Origin: Burkholderia sp. NRF60-BP8
GTDB taxonomy: Bacteria; Pseudomonadota; Gammaproteobacteria; Burkholderiales; Burkholderiaceae
Assembly: GCF_001522585.2 (NCBI RefSeq)
Contig: NZ_CP013373.1
Location: 2,914,001-2,978,000 of the forward strand
DNA length: 64,000 bases
Direction of reading: 5' to 3'
The notes beneath the pieces are model-generated. The model was given only the letters and a program-made list of their open reading frames with translations. It was not told the origin of the DNA and made no database searches. Every line of letters begins with the position of its first letter. Position 1 is the stretch's first letter. The translations under genes and the position numbers were made by a program. Shown one piece after another: positions 35,007 through 44,786 of the stretch.

Positions 35007-36584
35007 TCAAGCGCCGTACGCGAGCGCGAGCAGCACGCGCGCGACGAGCGCGCCGACGCCGACGGCCAGGCCGAAGACCAGCAACGCCTGCAGCAGCCGG
35101 TTCGTCCGCTTCTGCTCGACGAGAATCTGACGCATCAACTCCTCGCTCGCGGCGCGCGGCGCGTCGTGGCGGGCGGCCATCGCATGGTGGATCAGGCGCG
35201 GCAGTTGCGGCAGCGTCTTGCTCCACTGCGGCGCCTCGACCTTGAACCGCTCGTACCAGCCGCGCAGGCCGATCTGCTCGGTCATCCAGCGCTCGAGATA
35301 CGGCTTCGCGGTCTTCCACAGGTCGAGCTCGGGGTCGAGCGAGCGGCCGAGCCCTTCGACGTTCAGCATCGTCTTCTGCAGCAGGACGAGCTGCGGCTGG
35401 ATCTCGACGTTGAAGCGGCGCGACGTCGAGAACAGCCGCATCAGCACCTGGCCGAGCGAGATGTCCTTCAGCGCGCGGTCGAAATACGGCTCGCACACCG
35501 CGCGGATCGCACTTTCGAGCTCCTCGACGCGCGTCTCGGGCGGCACCCACCCCGATTCGAGGTGGAGCGTCGCGACGCGATGGTAGTCGCGCTTGAAGAA
35601 CGCGAGGAAGTTCTGCGCGAGGTAATTCTTGTCGAAATCGGACAGCGCGCCGACGATCCCGAAATCGAGCGCGATATAGCGGCCGAACGTATTCGGATCG
35701 AGGCTCACCTGGATGTTGCCGGGGTGCATGTCCGCGTGGAAAAAGCCGTCGCGGAACACCTGTGTGAAGAAGATCTCGACGCCTTCGCGCGCGAGCTTCT
35801 TGATGTCGACGCCGGCCGAGCGCAGCGTCTCGACCTGGCTGATCGGCACGCCCGTCATGCGCTCCATCACGAGCACCTGCGACGTCGAGAAATCCCAGAA
35901 CATCTCGGGCACGAGCAGCAGGTCGAGGCCCGCGAAGTTGCGGCGCAGCTGGCTGCCGTTGGCGGCCTCGCGCATCAGGTCGAGCTCGTCGTGCAGGTAT
36001 TTGTCGAATTCGGCGACGACCTCGCGCGGCTTCAGGCGCCGGCCGTCGGCCCACATGCGCTCGGTCCACGTCGCGATGTCGCGCATCAGCGCGAGGTCGG
36101 AATCGATCACCGGCAACATGTTCGGGCGCAGCACCTTGACGGCGACGGCCTTGCCCGCATGCGCGCCCTGCTTCAGCTTCGCGAAATGCACCTGCGCGAT
36201 CGATGCGCTCGCGATCGGCTCGCGCTCGAATTCGTCGAACAGCTCGTCGACCGGCGCACCGAGCGACTTCTCGATGATCGCGATCGCGACCGCCGAATCG
36301 AACGGCGGCACCTGGTCCTGCAGCTTCGCGAGCTCGTTCGCGAAATCGACCGACAGCAGGTCGCGGCGCGTGGACAGCACCTGGCCGAACTTCACGAAGA
36401 TCGGGCCGAGGCTTTCGAGCGCGTGGCGCAACCGCACGGCGGGCGGATCGGAGTAGCGGCGGCCGATCGTCGTGATCCGCAACAGCAGCTTCACGCGCCG
36501 GTCGTCGATCCGGGACAGCATCACTTCGTCGAGACCAAAGCGGATGACGGTGTAGACGATCTTGATGAAACGGAAAATGCGCAT
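35007..36584 (-). CDS. ubiB: Ubiquinone biosynthesis protein UbiB
   Basis: A 525-residue atypical kinase of the ABC1/ADCK family required for ubiquinone synthesis. Motifs are [15 protein letters not shown] (KxGQ), GQ-loop lysine block [25 protein letters not shown] and the DFG-equivalent [12 protein letters not shown]. The C-terminus carries a transmembrane helix (about residues 495-520, [20 protein letters not shown]), placing it at the inner membrane. ATG 36584 is 12 nt past ubiJ. It belongs to the ubiE, Tim44, ubiJ, ubiB region. Confidence 0.94.
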   Translation of the reverse strand: MRIFRFIKIVYTVIRFGLDEVMLSRIDDRRVKLLLRITTIGRRYSDPPAVRLRHALESLGPIFVKFGQVLSTRRDLLSVDFANELAKLQDQVPPFDSAVAIAIIEKSLGAPVDELFDEFEREPIASASIAQVHFAKLKQGAHAGKAVAVKVLRPNMLPVIDSDLALMRDIATWTERMWADGRRLKPREVVAEFDKYLHDELDLMREAANGSQLRRNFAGLDLLLVPEMFWDFSTSQVLVMERMTGVPISQVETLRSAGVDIKKLAREGVEIFFTQVFRDGFFHADMHPGNIQVSLDPNTFGRYIALDFGIVGALSDFDKNYLAQNFLAFFKRDYHRVATLHLESGWVPPETRVEELESAIRAVCEPYFDRALKDISLGQVLMRLFSTSRRFNVEIQPQLVLLQKTMLNVEGLGRSLDPELDLWKTAKPYLERWMTEQIGLRGWYERFKVEAPQWSKTLPQLPRLIHHAMAARHDAPRAASEELMRQILVEQKRTNRLLQALLVFGLAVGVGALVARVLLALAYGA

Positions 36585-36596
36585 GCCCTGCGGCCC

Positions 36597-37223
36597 TCAG
36601 TGCGCGCCGCGCGGGCCGGAACCCGTGCGCGCGCCGATTTTTTGTTCGAGTCGCTCGACCCGCTTTTCGACCCGCGCGAGCGCATCGCGCGCGCGCGCCA
36701 GTTCGGCGTCGAAACCGCCGAGCGACGTGCGCCGGACGACTTGCGGGTTCTCGTCGAGCCAGTATTCGGCGACGGAATCGAGCACGTTGCGGCCGGTGCG
36801 GCGTGCGCGCGCGCCGGCGTCGCGCACGACCGTCGCGATCCGGTGCGCCGCCGCGTCGCCGACCAGCTTCGCGAGATCTTCTTCCGGTTCCCAGCGCAGG
36901 TGCTCGGCCAGCTTCGCGATCTGCGTCGCGAATTCCGCGTCGCCTTCGATCTTCACGTGCTTCATCACGGCCGCCTGGCCGCCCTGCAGGAACGCGGCGA
37001 CCGTGTCGCCGGCAAGCGCGATCGACACGTCGACCCGTTGCGCATCGTGCGCGTCGACGGCCGACAGATAGCCGTCGGGCTGCACCAGCAGCGTAAGCGT
37101 GACGGGAGACACGTCGATCCGGGCAGTCTTGCCCGCATAGGGAATCAGGCGATCGCGCGCCCATGATTCGCGCGCGAGCAGGTGATTGACGGCAGCAGCA
37201 AAAGGCTTGGCGGCAAAGGTCAT
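36597..37223 (-). CDS. ubiJ: UbiJ-like SCP2-domain ubiquinone accessory protein
   Basis: A 208-residue protein with a sterol-carrier-protein-2 type N-terminal domain (FAAAVNHLLARESWARDRLI, TLTLLVQPDGYLSAV, ALAGDTVAAFLQGGQAAV) and a C-terminal coiled coil (RARDALARVEKRVERLEQKI). UbiJ scaffolds the soluble ubiquinone-synthesis complex with UbiK and binds lipid. It is directly before ubiB (12 nt). The terminator of the Tim44-like gene lies only a few bases upstream of this ATG, so the promoter must lie in a short space or read-through occurs. Confidence 0.88.
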   Translation of the reverse strand: MTFAAKPFAAAVNHLLARESWARDRLIPYAGKTARIDVSPVTLTLLVQPDGYLSAVDAHDAQRVDVSIALAGDTVAAFLQGGQAAVMKHVKIEGDAEFATQIAKLAEHLRWEPEEDLAKLVGDAAAHRIATVVRDAGARARRTGRNVLDSVAEYWLDENPQVVRRTSLGGFDAELARARDALARVEKRVERLEQKIGARTGSGPRGAH

Positions 37224-37239
37224 CGGGCTGGGAAAGAAA

Positions 37240-37272
37240 AAACCCGCGCAGGCCGGGCGCCCACGCGGGTTT
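37240..37272 (-). terminator. Terminator of the Tim44-like gene
   Basis: On the minus strand AAACCCGCG (37264-37272) pairs with CGCGGGTTT (37240-37248) followed by TTTCTTT. It lies 115 nt past the Tim44-like stop and just 17 nt before the ubiJ ATG. Confidence 0.75.
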
Positions 37273-37386
37273 CTATTGTAACGTCGGATCGGCGGCGGAC
37301 CGTGCCTGACCGTACACCCGGGCGGCAAGCGGTCGCAGTGCGGCGGCCGTCGCCCGGGTACCGGCGGCGCGGGCCGCCGGCCACGC

Positions 37387-38418
37387 TCAGTGCGTGTTGA
37401 TCTGCTGGATACCCGCGAGCAGCCAGCCCTGACCGCCCGACTTCGACAGGTTCCACACCTCGTCGAACGGCGCGGCCGACGTATTCGCCGATTCGCGGAT
37501 CAGGCCGTGGAAGCGCACGCTCGCCGACTGCTCGATGCCGCGATCCTCGATCGCGACCAATTCCGCGTCGAGCTGCACGACATCGGTCTGGTTCGCGTCG
37601 TTGCCGCGCGAATCGAGGTCGATCTTGATCTCGGCGAACATTTCGGGCGTCGTGAACTCGCGGATGTCGGCCAGGTTGCCCTGGTCCCATGCCGCCTGCA
37701 GGCGCACGAAATAGACTTTCGCGCTGCGCAGGAACGCTTCGGTGTCGAAGCCGGCCGGCACCTGCAGCGGTGCCGCTGCCGCCGCGGCCGCGCCTGCGGC
37801 GGCCGCACCGCCGCCGAACACGCCCTGCGCTTCGTTCGCGTAGCTGCTGCCGCTACCTGCGTAGTTGCTGCCGGTGTTGCCCTGCTGGAACGACGGGCTT
37901 TGCGAGTAGCCGCCGGACGACGACGCGGCACCGCCGACCGAATACGCCGGCTCCTGCGGGCGACGGCGGTTCATGAACTTGCGGATCAGCCAGATGCCGA
38001 CCATCGCGAGCAACGCGATCACGATGACGTTCGCCATCATGCTCGCGAATGCGCCGCCGAGGCCGAAGTGCGACAGCAGCGCCGCGATGCCGAGGCCGGC
38101 CGCGAGACCGGCGATCGGCCCGAGCCAGCGCGAGCGGTTGGGCTGCGCGGCCGGCGCGGGCGCAGCCGGGTTCGCGCGCTGCGCCTGCGACGGCGCGGCC
38201 TGCTGCATCGGCTGCTGCGCGGGCGGCGTGGCCTGGCGCTGCGTGACGGTGGAATTCTGGCGGCCGATGCTGCGCCCGCCGCCCATGCGCCGGGCTTCGG
38301 CGTCGAGCGATGCGAACGTGCCGGCCGTGAGCAGGCCGACCATCAGCAGCGTGCCGACCCGTCGAGCCCACGGCTTCGACGGCTTGCTACGGTTGAACAA
38401 CGAACGCGATTCGGACAT
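37387..38418 (-). CDS. Tim44-like domain inner-membrane protein
   Basis: A 343-residue protein. After a short basic N-terminus there is a hydrophobic segment (VGTLLMVGLLTAGTFASLDA), a Pro/Gln/Ala-rich linker (TQRQATPPAQQPMQQAAP), a transmembrane pair about residues 100-155 (GLAAGLGIAALLSHFG and MANVIVIALLAMVGIWL) and a C-terminal Tim44-like domain with FDTEAFLRSAKVYFVRLQAA and RDFTTPEMFAEI-type sequence. Role unknown in bacteria; it lies between ubiE and ubiJ and is followed by a terminator. Confidence 0.86.
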   Translation of the reverse strand: MSESRSLFNRSKPSKPWARRVGTLLMVGLLTAGTFASLDAEARRMGGGRSIGRQNSTVTQRQATPPAQQPMQQAAPSQAQRANPAAPAPAAQPNRSRWLGPIAGLAAGLGIAALLSHFGLGGAFASMMANVIVIALLAMVGIWLIRKFMNRRRPQEPAYSVGGAASSSGGYSQSPSFQQGNTGSNYAGSGSSYANEAQGVFGGGAAAAGAAAAAAAPLQVPAGFDTEAFLRSAKVYFVRLQAAWDQGNLADIREFTTPEMFAEIKIDLDSRGNDANQTDVVQLDAELVAIEDRGIEQSASVRFHGLIRESANTSAAPFDEVWNLSKSGGQGWLLAGIQQINTH

Positions 38419-38459
38419 CAGCTTCTCCAGATGTAAGGCGAATGTATGGAAAGAACCCC

Positions 38460-39191
38460 TTAGTACTTGGTTCCGAGGTGTAAAGCTACCACGCCACCTG
38501 ACAAATTGTAATATTTGACGGCGTCGAGGCCCGCTTGTTCCATCATCGTCTTCAGCGTGTCCTGATCGGGGTGCATCCGGATAGATTCAGCAAGATACCG
38601 ATAACTTTCAGCATCTTTCGCGAACTTGTCGCCAAGCCACGGTAATACTTTGAAAGAATACAGATCGTACGCTTTTTTCAGCGGATCCCAGACTTTCGAG
38701 AATTCCAGCACCATCACGCGGCCGCCGGGCTTCGTCACGCGGCGCATCTCGGCCAGCGCGGCATCCTTGTGCGTCATGTTGCGCAGCCCGAACGCGACGG
38801 TGACCACGTCGAAGTAGTTGTCCGGAAAGGGAATTTTCTCGGCGTCGCACAGCAGCGACGGCGTCACGATACCCTTGTCGAGCAGCCGGTCGCGGCCCAC
38901 CCGCAGCATCGATTCGTTGATGTCGGTATGCCAGACCTCGCCCGTCGGCCCGGCCGCCTTCGCGAACGACTTGGTCAGGTCGCCGGTGCCGGCCGCGATG
39001 TCGAGCACCTTGAAGCCGGGGCGCACGTTCGCCTGCGCGATCGTGAACGCCTTCCACGCGCGGTGCATGCCCGCCGACATCAGGTCGTTCATCAGATCGT
39101 AGTTGCTCGCGACCGAATGAAACACGCCCGCCACTTTCTTCGCTTTTTCGTTTTCCTCGACGCTTTCGAAGCCGAAGTGGGTTTTGCTCAT
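38460..39191 (-). CDS. ubiE: Demethylmenaquinone/2-polyprenyl-6-methoxy-1,4-benzoquinol methyltransferase
   Basis: A 243-residue SAM methyltransferase of quinone synthesis. The N-terminal [20 protein letters not shown] is the family signature; SAM motif I is [37 protein letters not shown] and [16 protein letters not shown] are the UbiE blocks. It adds the C-methyl group in ubiquinone synthesis. Upstream lie DUF971 and HIT-family genes on the same strand, downstream the Tim44-like gene at 41 nt. Confidence 0.96.
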
Positions 39192-39243
39192 CGCGTTGAT
39201 CCTCAGTAAATGCCAAGACGGCGCCGAGCGGGCGCCGTCGATT

Positions 39244-39657
39244 TCAGTGGCAGTGGCCGTGCGGCGCGCCGGCCGCCTGCATCGGCGCGTCGCGCTCGAC
39301 GCCCGCCGCCTTCAGTTTGTCGAAATAGTCGCGCCACAGCGCGTCCTGCCGCGTCGCCAGTTCGTACAGCAGGTCCCACGAGTAGATGCCGGTCGAATGG
39401 CCGTCGGAGAACGTCGGCTGCAGCGCGTAGTTGCCCACGCCCTCGAGCGCGGTGATCGTTACCTCGCGCTTGCCGGTCTGCAGCGTCTCCTGGCCGGGCC
39501 CGTGGCCGCGCACCTCGGCCGACGGCGAATAGACGCGCATCAGCTCGAACGGAATCCGGTAACTCTCGCCGTTCGGGTACTGCAATTCGAGCACGCGCGA
39601 TACCGCGTGCACGACGACGCCGGACGGAATCGGCGTCGTGGAAGTCAAACCGCTCAT
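39244..39657 (-). CDS. DUF971 family protein
   Basis: A 137-residue protein of the DUF971 family (GBBH-like N-terminal). Characteristic sequence: [30 protein letters not shown] and [18 protein letters not shown]. The C-terminus is His/Cys-rich (APHGHCH). Function is not established; related domains may act in iron-sulphur or hydroxylase proteins. Its ATG overlaps the HIT gene stop by 4 nt, and it is followed by ubiE after 52 nt. Confidence 0.88.
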
Positions 39658-40097
39658 GGCTGCCTCGAATCGGTCATGCGTTGAATTTCCTCGCGCACCG
39701 CATTGTGCAGCAGCGAGGCCTGCGCCGCGCGCGAGCGCAGCAGCGCCTCGGACACGCTGCGCTGGCGCGGCGCCCACACGGGCTGCGGGAAATGGGCATC
39801 GTTGGAAAAGCGCGGAATCACGTGCCAGTGCACGTGCGGCACCATGTTGCCGAGGCTCGCGAGATTCACCTTGTTCGGCTGCATCACGCGGCGCACGGCC
39901 CGCTCGACCGCGTAGACCACGCGCATCAGGTGTGCCCGCTCGGGCTCGCCGAGATCGGAGAACTCGGCCACGTGCGCGCCCCAGATCACCCGGCAGAAAC
40001 CCGGGTAGTCGTGCTCGCCCGTCGCGAGCACGACGCGCAGCGCCTCGTCCTGCCAGAGCACCTCGCCGCCGTCTTCACGGCAAAACACGCATTCCAT
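39654..40097 (-). CDS. HIT-family hydrolase
   Basis: A 147-residue histidine-triad protein. The triad is in MVPHVHWHVIPRF (HxHxHxx). N-terminal MECVFCREDGGEVLW has CxxC, like zinc-containing HIT proteins. It probably hydrolyses a nucleoside phosphate conjugate; substrate not known. ATG 40097 is preferred since GGGAG stands 5 nt upstream; an ATG at 40109 would be longer. It overlaps DUF971 by 4 nt (ATGA). Confidence 0.88.
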   Translation of the reverse strand: MECVFCREDGGEVLWQDEALRVVLATGEHDYPGFCRVIWGAHVAEFSDLGEPERAHLMRVVYAVERAVRRVMQPNKVNLASLGNMVPHVHWHVIPRFSNDAHFPQPVWAPRQRSVSEALLRSRAAQASLLHNAVREEIQRMTDSRQP

Positions 40098-40182
40098 CGT
40101 CGCTCCCATGTGGACCGGCGCCGGCATGGCTGCGCCGGCGCCCGCTCATTTCCGGCCCGGTCGGGCGGTCGTCATGCCCGCA

Positions 40183-43100
40183 TTAGACCAGCACGCGCTC
40201 GATCCCGCCATGGTTCGCCCGTGCGACATAGTCGGCCATCCAGTTCTCGCCGAGCACCTGGCGGGCGATTTCGACCACGATGTAGTCGGCTTCGAGGTTC
40301 GCGTCCTCGTTGTAGCGCGACAGGCCCTGCAGGCACGACGGGCAGCTCGTCAGGATCTTCACGTCCGGCCCGTTCGCGCCCGCGGCCGCCGGCGCGTCGC
40401 CGGCCACCACCGGGATCGCGCGCAGCTTCGCGGCGCCCTTGCGGATCTCTTCTTCCTTGCGGAAGCGAACCTGCGTGGACACGTCCGGCCGCGTGACCGC
40501 GAGCGTGCCCGATTCGCCGCAGCAGCGGTCGTTCTTCTCGATCCTGTAGCCGTCCTTCTCCGAGCCCATCAGCTCGTTGACCAGCTTGACCGGATCCATA
40601 GTCTTGATCGGCGTGTGGCACGGGTCGTGATACATGTAGCGCGTGCCCGTCACGCCGTCGAGCTTCATCCCCTTCTCCAGCAGGAACTCGTGGATGTCGA
40701 TGATCCGGCAGCCCGGGAAGATTTTGTCGAATTCATACCCGGCGAGTTGGTCGTAGCACGTGCCGCACGACACGACCACCGTCTTGATGTCCAGGTAGTT
40801 CAGCGTGTTCGCGACCCGGTGGAACAGCACGCGGTTGTCCGTGACGATCTTCTCGGCCTTGTCGTACTGGCCCGAGCCGCGCTGCGGATAACCGCAGCAC
40901 AGGTAGCCCGGCGGCAGCACCGTCTGCACGCCGGCTTCCCACAGCATCGCCTGCGTAGCCAGCCCGACCTGCGAGAACAGCCGCTCCGAGCCGCAGCCCG
41001 GGAAGTAGAACACCGCTTCCGAATCGACGGTCGTCGACTTCGGGTTGCGGATGATCGGCACGATCTTGTTGTCCTCGATGTCCAGCAGCGCGCGCGCCGT
41101 CTTCTTCGGCAGGTTGCCCGGCATCTTCTTGTTCACGAAGTGGATCACCTGCTCGACCGCGGGCGGCTTGCCGGTCGTCGCCGGCGGGTGCTGCGTCTGC
41201 TTCGTCACGACCTTCTTCAGCATGTCGTTCGCGAAGCGCTGCACCTTGTAGCCGACGCCCATCATCACGCCGCGCGCGAGGTTGATCGTCTGCGGATTGG
41301 TCGCGTTCAGGAAGAACATGCCCGCCGCATTGCCGGCGTTGAACTTCTTCTTGCCCATCTTGCGCAACAGGTTGCGCATGTTCATCGTCACGTCGCCGAA
41401 GTCGATCTTCACCGGGCACGGCGTCGCGCACTTGTGGCACACCGTGCAGTGGTCGGCCACGTCGTTGAACTCGTCCCAGTGCTTGATCGACACGCCGCGG
41501 CGCGTCTGCTCCTCGTACAGGAACGCCTCGACCAGCAGCGACGTCGCGAGGATCTTGTTGCGCGGGCTGTACAGCAGGTTCGCGCGCGGCACGTGGGTCG
41601 CGCACACCGGCTTGCACTTGCCGCAGCGCAGGCAGTCCTTCACCGAATCGGCGATCGCACCGATGTCGGACTGCTGCATGATCAGCGACTCGTAGCCCAT
41701 CAGCCCGAAGCTGGGCGTGTACGCGTTGCGCAGATCGGCGCCGTCGAGCAGCTTGCCCTTGTTGAAGCGGCCGTTCGGGTCGACGCGCTGCTTGTACGCA
41801 CGGAATTCGGCGATCTCGTCGTCGGTCAGGAACTCGAGCTTCGTGATGCCGATGCCGTGCTCGCCGGAAATCACGCCGTCGAGCGAGCGCGCGAGCGTCA
41901 TGATGCGTGCGACGGCCGCATGCGCGTCCTGCAGCATCTCGTAGTTGTCGGAGTTGACCGGGATGTTCGTGTGGACGTTGCCGTCGCCCGCGTGCATGTG
42001 CAGCGCGACGAACACGCGGCCGCGCAGCACGCGCTTGTGGATCGCCTGCGCTTCGTCGAGGATCGGCTTGAACGCGCCGCCGTTGAAGATCGCACGGAGT
42101 TCCGCGCGGATCTCCTGCTTCCACGAGATGCGGACCGTGCGGTCCTGCGTGACGTGGAACACGGTCGCACCCGGCTGTTCGTCCGCGCGATCCGCGAATT
42201 TCTCCGCGAGCGCCTCGTAGCCGAGCTGCACCAGGTAGTGCTGCGCCTCGCGCAGCGGCTGGTCGAGCCGGTCGCGCACGAACTCCCAGCGCGCGCGCAC
42301 GCGCTTGAGCAGCTCGAGCGCCTGCTGCACGCGGTCTTCCAGCAGCTCCGCGCTCGGGATCTCGTTCGCGTCGTCGGTCTTGCCGAGCGGCAGGTTGCCG
42401 CCGCGGAAGAACGCCTCGAGCGCGTCGACGAGCTGCAGCTTGTTCTTCAGCGACAGCTCGATGTTGATCCGCTCGATGCCGTCGGTGTACTCGCCCATCC
42501 GGTTCAGCGGGATGACGACGTCCTCGTTGATCTTGAACGCGTTCGTATGCTTCGCGATCGCGGCCGTGCGGCTGCGATCGAGCCAGAAGCGCTTGCGCGC
42601 CTCCGCGCTGACCGCGACGAAGCCTTCGCCGCTCTTGCCGTTCGCCATCCGGATCACTTCGGACGTCGCCTGCGCGACCGCATCGGCATCGTCGCCGACG
42701 ATGTCGCCGATCAGCACCATCTTCGGGAACGCGTTGCGCTTGCTCTTGGTCGCATAGCCGACCGCGCGCAGGTAGCGCTCGTCGAGGTGCTCGAGGCCCG
42801 CGAGGATCGCGCCGCCCTGCTTCGACGTCTCGAACAGGTAGTCCTTGATCTCGACGATGCTCGGAATCGCCTCGCGCGCCTGGCCGAAGAATTCGAGGCA
42901 GACGGTGCGCGTGTGCGCGGGCATCTTGTGCAGCACCCAGCGCGCGGACGTAATGAGCCCGTCGCAGCCTTCCTTCTGCACGCCCGGCAGGCCGGCGAGG
43001 AACTTGTCGGTCACGTCCTTGCCGAGCCCTTCCTTGCGAAAGCGCCGGCCTTCGATCTCGAGCATCTCGGTCTTCAGCAGCTTCTCGCCCGGCGCGTACG

Positions 43101-44202
43101 CGCCGTCGAACCACTTCAGCTCGAAGCGCGCGACCGCGATGTCGTGGATCTTGCCCTGGTTGTGCTCGTGGCGCGTGACTTCGAGCCAGTTGCCGTCCGG
43201 GTCGACCATCCGCCACCACGCCAGGTTGTCGAGCGCGGTGCCCCACAGCACGGCCTTCTTGCCGCCCGCGTTCATCGCGACGTTGCCGCCGATGCACGAT
43301 GCGTCGAGCGAGGTCGGATCGACCGCGAACACGTAGCCGGCCGCTTCGGCCGCTTCCGTCACGCGGCGCGTGACGACGCCCGCGCCGGAGAAGATCGTCG
43401 GCACCTTGTGCGCGACGCCCGGCAGTTCGGTCAGCTCGACCGCGCCGAGCTGTTCGAGCTTTTCGGTGTTGATCACCGCGGAGAACGGCGTGAGCGGCAC
43501 CGCGCCGCCCGTGTAGCCGGTGCCGCCGCCGCGCGGGATCACCGTCAGGCCGAGCTCGAAGCACGCCTTGACCAGCGCGGCGATCTCGGCTTCGGTATCG
43601 GGGGTCAGCACGACGAACGGGTATTCGACGCGCCAGTCGGTCGCGTCGGTCACGTGCGACACGCGCGACAGCCCGTCGAAGCGGATGTTGTCCTTCTGCG
43701 TGCAGCGGCCGAGCGCCTTGGTCGCGCGGCGGCGCAGCTCGGCCATCTTGTCGAATTCGTCCGCGAACTCGTCGACCGCGCGCTGCGCGGCCGTCTCGAG
43801 CATCTCGACGCGCGATGCGCGTTCGCGGCCGGCGTCGTCGCGGTGCTCGGTGAGATCCGCGCTGCGGCGCTTGCCGATCTCGGTCAGGCGGTGGTTCAGC
43901 GCCTCGATCAGCAGCGCGCGGCGCTTCGGGTTGTCGAGCAGGTCGTCCTGCAGGTACGGGTTGCGACGCACGACCCAGATGTCGCCGAGCACTTCATACA
44001 GCATCCGTGCCGAGCGGCCCGTGCGGCGCTCGGCGCGCAGCTCGTCGAGCACCGCCCACGCCTCCTCGCCGAGCAGGCGGATCACGATCTCGCGATCCGA
44101 GAAGGACGTGTAGTTGTAGGGAATCTCGCGCAAGCGGGGCGCGGGGTCGGCGGCGACGGCGGCGGCCGCGCCATGCGGATCGAAAACTTGTGGTGCGTTC
44201 AT
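40183..44202 (-). CDS. Large FAD-linked oxidoreductase with two Fe-S motifs and CCG domains (DUF3683)
   Basis: A 1339-residue fusion. Order: N-terminal DUF3683-like part (about 1-150), FAD-binding-4 domain ([34 protein letters not shown]), FAD-oxidase C-terminal domain ([30 protein letters not shown]), two 4Fe-4S motifs ([14 protein letters not shown] and [15 protein letters not shown]), then two CCG domains ([24 protein letters not shown]). It resembles a GlcD plus GlcF fusion, so an alpha-hydroxyacid (D-lactate/D-2-hydroxyacid) dehydrogenase is likely. The electron acceptor is probably quinone. Transcribed away from ilvA. Confidence 0.88.
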   Translation of the reverse strand: MNAPQVFDPHGAAAAVAADPAPRLREIPYNYTSFSDREIVIRLLGEEAWAVLDELRAERRTGRSARMLYEVLGDIWVVRRNPYLQDDLLDNPKRRALLIEALNHRLTEIGKRRSADLTEHRDDAGRERASRVEMLETAAQRAVDEFADEFDKMAELRRRATKALGRCTQKDNIRFDGLSRVSHVTDATDWRVEYPFVVLTPDTEAEIAALVKACFELGLTVIPRGGGTGYTGGAVPLTPFSAVINTEKLEQLGAVELTELPGVAHKVPTIFSGAGVVTRRVTEAAEAAGYVFAVDPTSLDASCIGGNVAMNAGGKKAVLWGTALDNLAWWRMVDPDGNWLEVTRHEHNQGKIHDIAVARFELKWFDGAYAPGEKLLKTEMLEIEGRRFRKEGLGKDVTDKFLAGLPGVQKEGCDGLITSARWVLHKMPAHTRTVCLEFFGQAREAIPSIVEIKDYLFETSKQGGAILAGLEHLDERYLRAVGYATKSKRNAFPKMVLIGDIVGDDADAVAQATSEVIRMANGKSGEGFVAVSAEARKRFWLDRSRTAAIAKHTNAFKINEDVVIPLNRMGEYTDGIERINIELSLKNKLQLVDALEAFFRGGNLPLGKTDDANEIPSAELLEDRVQQALELLKRVRARWEFVRDRLDQPLREAQHYLVQLGYEALAEKFADRADEQPGATVFHVTQDRTVRISWKQEIRAELRAIFNGGAFKPILDEAQAIHKRVLRGRVFVALHMHAGDGNVHTNIPVNSDNYEMLQDAHAAVARIMTLARSLDGVISGEHGIGITKLEFLTDDEIAEFRAYKQRVDPNGRFNKGKLLDGADLRNAYTPSFGLMGYESLIMQQSDIGAIADSVKDCLRCGKCKPVCATHVPRANLLYSPRNKILATSLLVEAFLYEEQTRRGVSIKHWDEFNDVADHCTVCHKCATPCPVKIDFGDVTMNMRNLLRKMGKKKFNAGNAAGMFFLNATNPQTINLARGVMMGVGYKVQRFANDMLKKVVTKQTQHPPATTGKPPAVEQVIHFVNKKMPGNLPKKTARALLDIEDNKIVPIIRNPKSTTVDSEAVFYFPGCGSERLFSQVGLATQAMLWEAGVQTVLPPGYLCCGYPQRGSGQYDKAEKIVTDNRVLFHRVANTLNYLDIKTVVVSCGTCYDQLAGYEFDKIFPGCRIIDIHEFLLEKGMKLDGVTGTRYMYHDPCHTPIKTMDPVKLVNELMGSEKDGYRIEKNDRCCGESGTLAVTRPDVSTQVRFRKEEEIRKGAAKLRAIPVVAGDAPAAAGANGPDVKILTSCPSCLQGLSRYNEDANLEADYIVVEIARQVLGENWMADYVARANHGGIERVLV

Positions 44203-44786
44203 GTTCGGACGACTCGGAGGGCCGATACCCCGTGCACGGGCGTCGGCAAGCGCGTGGGCGCAATCTTGGGGAAATCTGTTCTGTTACCAGGCGCGCGGCT
44301 GTCCTTCATGGGGCCGGAGCGGGCGACTCGCCCCTCCTGGCCGGCGACAGGGCCTGGCGGCACTCGGAACCATCAGCACGATCGCGCGCGGCGCGCATGC
44401 CGTTCGGCCGCGGGGCTGGCTGCGCGCGGCGTCGGCTTCAACGGTGCGATCCGAGGGTGCCTCTGCATCTTCCGAATCCTTGATTCAAAACGGAATTCTA
44501 ACCCATGATCGGGCCGCCCGTGACACGCCGGACAGGTCGTGGGGCTATCGCCGCGCGCCGCGCCGGGCGGGGTTCGGCGCGGTTTCGTGCGACCATTCGC
44601 CGTCCGTCCGGTCGGTAACCATGCGGTTAAGCCGATAAAAAATCTCGCCCGGCGACGCCCCCCCCTGCCGGCACGCGCGCACGGTCGCCCGCAATCGCCC
44701 GCCCGGCATGCCGCTTGCGTGCGGGCGGACCCTTGGCGCTATCATTGACCCTTTACCGTCTGCATCCGCACTGCACGCGAGCGCCC
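44203..44786. other. Divergent intergenic region between the FAD/Fe-S gene and ilvA
   Basis: About 584 bp between two divergent genes. No open frame here has recognisable protein content (the longest are Arg/Gly-rich). A possible ilvA promoter is TTGCGT at 44715-44720 with TATCAT at 44740-44745, but the spacing of 19 bp is long. No attenuator-like leader peptide for ilvA was recognised. Confidence 0.4.

Noticed and set aside
40108..44508. A 1466-codon open frame on the plus strand
   Set aside because: It is antisense to the FAD/Fe-S oxidoreductase; composition is Arg/His/Val-rich without recognisable domains, the usual shadow in GC-rich coding DNA.
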